From contig CAVYKB010000004.1 of NCBI GenBank assembly GCA_963768975.1, forward strand, positions 1 through 64,000: a stretch of 64,000 bases of DNA, in the 5' to 3' direction. This document shows positions 58,113 through 64,000 of this stretch, piece by piece. Source of the DNA: CADCTB01 sp963768975 (GTDB lineage Bacteria; Actinomycetota; Acidimicrobiia; Acidimicrobiales; AC-14). The stretch's first letter is position 1. The number at the start of each line of letters is the position of its first letter. The translations under genes were made by a program, and so were the position numbers. The notes beneath the pieces are model-generated. The model saw only the letters and a list, made by a program, of their open reading frames with translations. It was not told the origin of the DNA and did not search any database.

Positions 58113-59343
58113 CGGTAGGCCCCCGATCCGCTGGAACATGCCGCGGTGCCAGCGGCTGGGTGTGATGACGGCCGCCCGCGGGTAGTCCTCGAACAGCCAG
58201 CGCCCGAAGTTGCGGCGGGTCCAGTCGCTGGATCCGGCTACCCGCAGGGCGATGCGGACCCCCTTGCGGTGGCTCAGGGCCCGGCTCAGCAGCCGGGCCA
58301 GCCGGTGGTCGGCGAACAGCTCGTGCTCCACGGCGCGTCTGATAGGTCGTCGCCACTTCGTAACCCAGCTCCCGGCCGCTCGGGCCCAGGCCAGCCAGGA
58401 CCGCCTCGGCGGCCCTGCGCCCGGTCAGGAGGGCCTGGGCGATGCCCTCGCCGGTCATCGGGTCGGTGGCGCAGGCCGCATCGCCGACGAACAGCGCCCG
58501 CCCGCCGCCGGCGGTCAGCGGGACCTTGTCGACCCGGGCCGGGATGGGCCAGGCCTTGTGGACGCCCTCGGGGGTCGCATCGGGCCCCAGCACGTCGCGG
58601 ATCGCCGGCCGGGCCAGCAGGTCGGGCCACATGTCCTTCATCTCCCGGATGGGTATGCCGGCGTCGCGCTGGATCCCGAAGCCGACGTTGGCCCGCCCGC
58701 CGGGAAGCGGGAACGACCAGGCGTAGCCGGGCAGGAGGTCCGCCTCGAACCAGATCCAGAGGCCGGCGCCGGCCGGCCCGACGCCGGAGAAGTACTGGCG
58801 GAAGGCGTGCCAGTCGCCCAGGTACCCGGGCTCGTTGGCGCCGAGGGCCTTGCGCAGCGGCGACCATGCGCCGTCGGCCCCGATGGCGTAAGGGGTCGTG
58901 ACGGCGCCCAGGCCGTCGACGTCGAGCTCCAGGCCGCCGGGCACTGCGCGGGCACCCGTCAGGGAGTGCCCGTCGGCGACCTTGACGCCGGCGGCCCGGG
59001 CCACGTCGAGCAGGGCGGCGTCGAGCTGGGCCCGAGGGGCGACGGCCGCGTACAGGCCGCCGTCGGGCAGGGGGAACGAGACACTGCGGCCCACCGGCGA
59101 CCGGACGAACACCTCGTGGACGGGCTGCCAGTCCGGCACGGCGTCGGGCCGGAGCCCCAGGCCTTCGAGCTGGCGGAGGGCATCGGCCGTGAGGCCGTCG
59201 CCGCAGCATTTGTCCCGGGGGAAGCGGGCCTTGTCGAGCAGCAGGACGGGCGCTCCCGCCCGGGCCAGGGTGATGGCCGCGGCGGCGCCGGCGGGGCCAC
59301 CGCCGACGACGACGATCGGCTCGCCGGCCGGCGACTCAGCCAA
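58109..59343 (-). pseudogene. Geranylgeranyl reductase-family FAD oxidoreductase, two frameshifts
   Basis: FAD-binding GGGPAGAAAAITLARAG, LDKARFPRDKCCGDGLTADAL, a long substrate domain and the second FAD motif ALFVGDAACATDPMTGEGIAQALLTGRRAAE read in one frame to about 58340. The C-terminus (AVEHELFADHRLARLLSRAL, WTRRNFGRWLFEDYPRA, SRWHRGMFQ) is in another frame. An extra base at 58338 and an extra C in the run 58120-58124 explain it: correcting both ends the protein ...RIGAYR with TGA overlapping the GTG of the MBL gene. The family reduces isoprenoid double bonds, for example of quinones or lipids. TTG 59343 start overlaps the upstream stop. Indels or real decay cannot be told apart. Confidence 0.8.
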
Positions 59344-59722
59344 CGGCGCGAGCCAGCTTGTGGCCGGCGGCGGCGGTTCCCAGGGCGGCGCCGAGCATCA
59401 GGACGGCGCGGGCCCGGGGGAGGTGCTTGAAGGTCAGGAGGATGGCGACGGCGTCGGCCACGTCGGCCAGCATGGCCGCTTCCAGCCAGCCCCGCACGGG
59501 CGTGCCGTGCTTCTGGGCGAAGAGGACGCCGAGCCCGAGGCTGATGTCGCGCCCGCCGGTGGACCGGGCCAGCATCTTGAGGAGGGCGGCGTCGCCGGCT
59601 GTGTCGGCCGGCCTCCCCGGCCACGCCCGCAGCGCCAGCCCGGGGAACAGGCTGTACCCGACGCCCAAGCCGATCCGCCCCAGCCCGACCGCCTTGACCA
59701 CGTCCTGCTCATCCATCTTCAT
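59336..59722 (-). CDS. Small membrane protein, DUF4267-like
   Basis: 128 residues with about four hydrophobic helices (AVGLGRIGLGVGYSLFPGLAL, GGRDISLGLGVLFA, AAMLADVADAVAILLTF, AVLMLGAALGTAAAG). The pattern of GRxxLGxxxL and RDxxLGLG resembles DUF4267-type proteins; function unknown. Its stop overlaps the TTG of the reductase gene, so the two are probably one operon with the MBL gene. Confidence 0.7.
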   Translation of the reverse strand: MKMDEQDVVKAVGLGRIGLGVGYSLFPGLALRAWPGRPADTAGDAALLKMLARSTGGRDISLGLGVLFAQKHGTPVRGWLEAAMLADVADAVAILLTFKHLPRARAVLMLGAALGTAAAGHKLARAVG

Positions 59723-59752
59723 CGTCGCTCCTCCCGCCGGCGTGCTCTACTC

Positions 59753-61447
59753 CTACTCACACTTCACACCCTCTTCCGGCGAGTAGAGGCCGGTGAACCG
59801 GTCGGTGGTCTTGCGCCCATCCACGTAGGTCCGGGTCCGTTCGGTCGTCACCGCGGTACACACGCCCTTCATCTCCCTGGTCTGGTTGGTCTGCTCGCCG
59901 CTCACGTACTTGGTCGAGTACATCGTGACCGTGATCGACGTGGCCGTGTACGTCGGCCAGATCAGCACGCCATAGGGGGTGTTGTTGCGGATGCGCACGT
60001 CGGGCGAGGGAAAGGAAATGGTCGACTCCCGACCGTAGGGGTAGCGGGCGATGTAAATGCCGTGCATGTAGTAGCTGGGAATGTCGAGGCCGGCGAAGAA
60101 GGCGGCGTTGAAGATGGTGGTGGCGAACTGGGAGATACCGCCACCGACGTCCTCGGTGAACTTGTACTCGTGGTCGATGACCGGCGCCGGCACGAACCCG
60201 TTGGCGGTGGTCCGCCGGCCGACGTAGTCGTTGACCGAGAACGTCGCCCCCGGGGCGATCAACGCGCCCCGGATGAGGTCCGAGATGCGGTGGATGTTCT
60301 GCACGCGGGGCTCGCCGGCGGCGTGGTTGGTGGTGAAGGTGCCGATCGGTTCGACGATGCCCAGCTTGCGGGCCGCCTCCTCGTCCCGGGACGGCGGCAC
60401 CGGCTTCAGTGGCAGCGGGATCGCCGTGTCGGCCGAGGCCCGGTTCAGCAACGCCGACTGGATCGCCGCCGTCGCGCCGGCCGCGCAGCAGCCGCTGCCC
60501 GCTTTGGCCGGCGTGATCGACACCCGACCGCCGCTGACGGTGAACCCGGCGTTGACCGGCTCTACCGCCGGCTCCGGGAAGAGCTCCGCCAGGGCTTCGG
60601 GTGCGCCGGACGCGTCGACGACGAGCTTCAGCTCCTCGCCGGTGGCCTGGGTCCGGAACCATCCCCGCACCACCGGCGCCGGCACCGTGGCCGTCTCCGA
60701 CCCCGCGCTCACCGGCAAACCGGCGGCGGCGAGCGCCTCGGCCCGGTCGGCGAGGCGCTTGGCGTCGTCGAGCGGGAACCGCGGCGGGACGCTGTCGCGG
60801 TCGACGGAGATCCGCAGCGGGACGCCCTTCGGCCCCGCCTTCTTCAACCCGGCCAGCACCGACGGCGCGGAGATGCCCCGCCCCGGCTCGCCCGGCTTGG
60901 GAACCACCCTGTCGTTCTGCACCATGACCGAGGGCTCGACCGGGGGAATGCGCCTGGGGTCGCGCTCGGTGACGATGCGGGCCATGGCCTGCTGGTCGAG
61001 GTCGATCCGCACCGGCGCCGGCCGCTCGACCACGAAGCTGCGAACCCAGTCCCAGATCCGCCCGACGACGTTCCCGGAGCGGCCGACGGCCATGGCATCG
61101 GCCGCGGTGCGGGCCGTGTCGACCGACAGGCCCAGTTCGGGCGCCGACGCTTCGAAGCCGCCCTCGGGCGCCTCCACCACGACGGCTGCCTCCCGGTACT
61201 GCCCAGCCAGGCTGGCAACGGCCGCATCGAGCTCGGCCGCCTCCATGCCGGCGATGGACTGCCCGGCCAGGGTGACCTTGCGACCGACCTTGTCCTCCGA
61301 CAGCCTCGTTTCGAGGGCCCAGAGACCGCCGAGCACCACGACGAGGAGGCCGGCCACGGCCAGGCCCCGGACCACCCGCCGGCCGGCGCGGCGGTGGCGG
61401 GGCGGCTGGACTACGGGCAGTTGCCCGGTCGCCTCCAGCTGATCCAT
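59753..61447 (-). CDS. VanW-family protein with peptidoglycan-binding-like repeats
   Basis: 564 residues. A cytoplasmic N-terminus with basic residues, one membrane helix (GLAVAGLLVVVLGGLWAL), two PG_binding_4-like regions (about 60-190 and 200-320) and the VanW domain (RVQNIHRISDLIRGALIAPGATFSVNDYVGRRTTANGFVPAP, EDVGGGISQFATTIFNAAFFAGL, YGRESTISFPSPDVRIRNNTPYGVLIW). VanW proteins are cell-wall linked, with unknown activity. TAGCCT lies 7 nt before ATG 61447. It is divergent from gmd. Confidence 0.88.
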   Translation of the reverse strand: MDQLEATGQLPVVQPPRHRRAGRRVVRGLAVAGLLVVVLGGLWALETRLSEDKVGRKVTLAGQSIAGMEAAELDAAVASLAGQYREAAVVVEAPEGGFEASAPELGLSVDTARTAADAMAVGRSGNVVGRIWDWVRSFVVERPAPVRIDLDQQAMARIVTERDPRRIPPVEPSVMVQNDRVVPKPGEPGRGISAPSVLAGLKKAGPKGVPLRISVDRDSVPPRFPLDDAKRLADRAEALAAAGLPVSAGSETATVPAPVVRGWFRTQATGEELKLVVDASGAPEALAELFPEPAVEPVNAGFTVSGGRVSITPAKAGSGCCAAGATAAIQSALLNRASADTAIPLPLKPVPPSRDEEAARKLGIVEPIGTFTTNHAAGEPRVQNIHRISDLIRGALIAPGATFSVNDYVGRRTTANGFVPAPVIDHEYKFTEDVGGGISQFATTIFNAAFFAGLDIPSYYMHGIYIARYPYGRESTISFPSPDVRIRNNTPYGVLIWPTYTATSITVTMYSTKYVSGEQTNQTREMKGVCTAVTTERTRTYVDGRKTTDRFTGLYSPEEGVKCE

Positions 61448-61501
61448 CCGCGACAGGCTACGGGTTGGGGAGGTCGTCGTCGGAGCGGCTAGCGTCGTTC
61501 G

Positions 61502-62494
61502 GTGCCTCCCAGAGCGTTGATCACCGGAATCACCGGCCAAGACGGCCGCTACATGGCCCAGCTGTTGGTCGAGAAGGGCTACGACGTCTTCGGCATGGTC
61601 CGCGGCCAGGCGAACCCCAAGATCCGCATGGTGCAGGAGGAGACTCCCAAGCTGGAGCTCGTCGAGGGCGACCTCCAGGACCTGTCGTCACTGATCGCCG
61701 CCGTCGAGCAGGTCCAGCCCGACGAGGTCTACAACCTCGGCGCCATCAGCTTCGTGGCCCTTTCGTTCCGCCAGGCCGAGCTCACCGCCGACATCACCGG
61801 CCTCGGCGTGCTGCGGATGCTCGAGGCCGTGCGCATCGTGGGCGGAGCGAACAACCGCATCCGCTTCTACCAGGCCAGCTCGTCGGAGATGTTCGGCAAG
61901 GTCCGGGAGACGCCGCAGACGGAGATGACCCCCTTTCACCCCCGCTCGCCCTACGGGGCGGCGAAGGTCTTCGGCCACTACATCACGGTGAACTACCGGG
62001 AGTCCTACGACCTCTTCGCCACCTCGGGCATCTGTTTCAACCACGAGTCACCCCGGCGGGGCCTGGAGTTCGTGACCCGCAAGGTCACCAACGGTGTGGC
62101 CCGAATCAAGCTGGGCCTCCAGGAGAAGCTGACCCTGGGGAACCTCGACGCGGCCCGGGACTGGGGCTACGCCGGCGACTTCTGCGAGGCCATGTGGCTG
62201 ATGCTCCAGCAGGAGACACCCGAGGACTACGTGATCGCTACCGGCGAGACCCACAGCATCCGCGAGCTGCTGGACCTGTCATTCGCCGCCGCCGAGATCG
62301 ACGACTGGGAGCACCTGGTGGAGAGCGACCCCCGCTTCACCCGCCCGGCCGAGGTCGACATCCTCACCGGCGACGCGTCCAAGGCGCGGGCCCAGCTCGG
62401 GTGGAAGCCCAAGGTGGACTTTCCCGAGCTGGTCCGGATGATGGTGGCGTCGGACCTGGAGATCGAGGCGGGCGACCCCAGCCGCCGGACCTAG
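61502..62494 (+). CDS. gmd: GDP-mannose 4,6-dehydratase
   Basis: 330 residues, short-chain dehydrogenase fold. ALITGITGQDGRYMAQLLVEKGYDVFGMVR (NADP site), YNLGAISFVALSF, the SSSEMFG motif, SPYGAAKVFGHYITVNYRESY (YxxxK) and FNHESPRRGLEFVTRKV are diagnostic of GMD. It makes GDP-4-keto-6-deoxymannose, precursor of deoxyhexoses for surface glycans. TAGCGT (61490-61495) is 6 nt before GTG 61502. A partner epimerase/reductase gene is not visible here. Confidence 0.93.
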   Translation: MPPRALITGITGQDGRYMAQLLVEKGYDVFGMVRGQANPKIRMVQEETPKLELVEGDLQDLSSLIAAVEQVQPDEVYNLGAISFVALSFRQAELTADITGLGVLRMLEAVRIVGGANNRIRFYQASSSEMFGKVRETPQTEMTPFHPRSPYGAAKVFGHYITVNYRESYDLFATSGICFNHESPRRGLEFVTRKVTNGVARIKLGLQEKLTLGNLDAARDWGYAGDFCEAMWLMLQQETPEDYVIATGETHSIRELLDLSFAAAEIDDWEHLVESDPRFTRPAEVDILTGDASKARAQLGWKPKVDFPELVRMMVASDLEIEAGDPSRRT

Positions 62495-62571
62495 CCGAGC
62501 CCCGGTCTGGGCGTTTCGCGGCGGACTACCGCACCGGATCGCCCGTACTCGGCGGGGCGGCTAGCCGGAGG

Positions 62572-64000
62572 TTACGGGAAGAACGCCTGGCGGGTGGCAC
62601 TGGGCAACGGCAGCGGCCGGTCGCCGCTGAGCCCAAAGAACACCGGCGCCGCCGCCCCCACGAACCAGGCGCCGGTCGCGGGCCGGAACACCGCCCGCTC
62701 CGCGGTGCCATTTCCGTCGTAGTCGGCCGCAATCGGGATGTCGCCGCTCAACCCCAGGAACTGGGTGGCCTGGTCCCTGACGTACCAGCCGCCCACCGAG
62801 GGCCGGAACACGGCAAAGTCGGCGGTGCCGTTCCCGTCGTAGTCGGCTCGGACAGGGATGTCGTTGTTGAGCCCGAAGAACACCGTGGCCTGCCCGCTGC
62901 GGTACCAGCCGCCGACCGACGGGCGGAAGACGGCGATGTCCACCGTCCCATTGCCGTCGTAGTCGGCGGGCACGGGGATGTCCTCGTTCAGCCCGTGGAA
63001 GACGGTGGCCGCGTTCGCCCGGTACCAGCCCCCGATCGACGGACGGAATACCGAGGGGTCGCAGGTACCGTTCCCGTCGAAGTCGGCCGGCACGGGAACG
63101 TCGCCGCTGGCCCCGAGGAACACGGTGGCCTGGTCCTTGATCAGCCAGGCGCCGGCGGAGGGCCGGAAGACGGCGATGTCGGCTGTGCCGTTCCCGTCGT
63201 AGTCGCAGGGGACGGGAATGTCGCCGGCGGCGCCGAACGGGGTCGTGGCCCCATTGCGCACGTACCATGTGTTGTTCGACGGCCGGAACACCGCGATGTC
63301 CGCGTCACCGTCGCCGTCGAAGTCGGCCATTGGGCGGCTGGGCGAGTAGGCGGTCCGCCCGAACACGAACACGTCGTCGGCCCCATTGGGGTCGGACTGG
63401 CCGGCCACGAGGTTGGATGCCAGCGATGAGAAGGCAACGACCGATCCATCGGCGCTGATGGCCGGCGACCCGCTGGCGCCGTTGCCGGTGGTGAAGGTGT
63501 TCGCAGGGACGTGGGAGACCAAGGTCAGCGCACCGTTGGCCCGGGCGAACAGGAACGTGTCGTCGGCGCCGTTGGTGTCGTTCGAGGAGATCAGATCAGT
63601 GGCCAGTGAGGAGAAGGCCACAAAGCTTCCGTCGCCGCTGATCTCGTGGGACCCGCTCGGGCCGGCCGCGGTGCTGATCGATGACAGATTGTTGTGCGAC
63701 ACGAGCGTCAGCTCCCGGGTGGCGCGGGAGTAGAGGAACACGTCGAAAGTGCCGTTGACGTCGGTTCCGTGGGCGAGATCACTCGCCCTCGAGCCGAAGG
63801 CCACGTATGCGCCGTCGGTGCTGATCCGGGGCCGCTCGCTGAAGGCGTCCCCCGTAAACGCCACGGTGGCGACGTTGTGCGACACGAGGTCGACCGCCTG
63901 GGTGTTGCGGGCGTAGATGAACACGTCCCGGGATTCCCCGTTGACGTCGGACACGCCGGCCACCAGGTTCGTGGCGTACGACTCGAACGCCACGAACGCC
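62572..64000 (-). CDS. PD40/TolB-like plus FG-GAP repeat protein, 5' end outside window
   Basis: At least 476 residues, N-terminus beyond the window (frame stays open to 64000). The visible N-terminal 240 residues are TolB/PD40-type propeller repeats (ISTDGAYVAFGSRASDLAHGTDVNGTFDVFLYSR, ISGDGSFVAFSSLATDL, ISADGSVVAFSSLASNLVAG). The rest is six FG-GAP blades (DFDGDGDADIAVFRPS, DYDGNGTADIAVFRPS and so on) ending LPLPSA, closely matching the gene at 56179. Probably secreted. It is convergent with gmd; the 77-nt gap holds no gene. Confidence 0.82.
   Translation of the reverse strand, partial: AFVAFESYATNLVAGVSDVNGESRDVFIYARNTQAVDLVSHNVATVAFTGDAFSERPRISTDGAYVAFGSRASDLAHGTDVNGTFDVFLYSRATRELTLVSHNNLSSISTAAGPSGSHEISGDGSFVAFSSLATDLISSNDTNGADDTFLFARANGALTLVSHVPANTFTTGNGASGSPAISADGSVVAFSSLASNLVAGQSDPNGADDVFVFGRTAYSPSRPMADFDGDGDADIAVFRPSNNTWYVRNGATTPFGAAGDIPVPCDYDGNGTADIAVFRPSAGAWLIKDQATVFLGASGDVPVPADFDGNGTCDPSVFRPSIGGWYRANAATVFHGLNEDIPVPADYDGNGTVDIAVFRPSVGGWYRSGQATVFFGLNNDIPVRADYDGNGTADFAVFRPSVGGWYVRDQATQFLGLSGDIPIAADYDGNGTAERAVFRPATGAWFVGAAAPVFFGLSGDRPLPLPSATRQAFFP

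Noticed and set aside
57489..58331. Reductase-MBL fusion protein
   Set aside because: The shared frame results from an extra C in 58120-58124; correcting it gives a reductase ending GAYR with a normal GTGA overlap.
61465..63429. 654-codon + strand frame across gmd and the last gene
   Set aside because: Out-of-frame reading of gmd followed by antisense of the FG-GAP repeats.

Overview
The window is GC-rich bacterial chromosome, densely coded on both strands, with no rRNA, tRNA, phage, IS or CRISPR that I can see. The gene set points to an actinobacterium: an E2-E1 fusion 2-oxoglutarate decarboxylase (kgd), GTP-dependent PEP carboxykinase, UvrD2, a SepIVA-like septation protein, a zinc-ribbon L28, and the order sepIVA-DUF177-rpmF-plsX-acpP-rnc-mutM-smc-ftsY-ffh-rpsP-khpA-rimM. 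I would guess class Acidimicrobiia, but that is inference from gene content, not a search result.

Layout. 0-2.4 kb: two hydrogenase-maturation-like SIS genes (one frameshifted), a MerR regulator and a small Cys protein. 2.4-4.5 kb: palindrome-rich spacer and a receptor-type pseudokinase. 4.5-18.5 kb: central metabolism and repair (kgd, NYN/S1 RNase-like protein, xthA, uvrD2, HAD, ACT-ACT, def, PH-SHOCT, GH1, LmbE deacetylase). 18.5-28 kb: a 104-bp tandem repeat, pckG with a cold-shock-like gene, thiL (frameshifted), thiD, rpmB, a DAK2/FakA-like gene and recG. 28-28.6 kb: a chain of three tiny overlapping ORFs behind an SOS box. 28.6-40.8 kb: an accessory, cell-surface block with an IPT-domain anchor protein, heme peroxidase, subtilisin plus propeptide-like partner, and a translationally coupled operon of three membrane-anchored beta-propellers with FtsH. 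40.9-56.1 kb: the conserved housekeeping run, interrupted by a C45 peptidase, a Phd/VapC pair and a Uma2 nuclease gene. 56-64 kb: two paralogous FG-GAP repeat proteins bracketing an MBL hydrolase, a twice-frameshifted geranylgeranyl-reductase-like gene, a VanW protein and gmd.

Themes. (1) At least 23 genes start 6-10 nt after a TANNNT hexamer with no Shine-Dalgarno, so leaderless transcripts look common; operon-internal genes instead use stop/start overlaps or an SD. (2) A 43-nt hairpin with the same stem recurs three times, always 5-11 nt after a stop codon. (3) Four single-base frameshifts in three otherwise normal genes suggest residual assembly indels or recent decay. (4) The most promising unnamed system is the BNR-NHL-FtsH-Ycf48-like operon at 33.0-39.5 kb; next are the SOS-linked micro-operon and the subtilisin with a separate propeptide-like protein.
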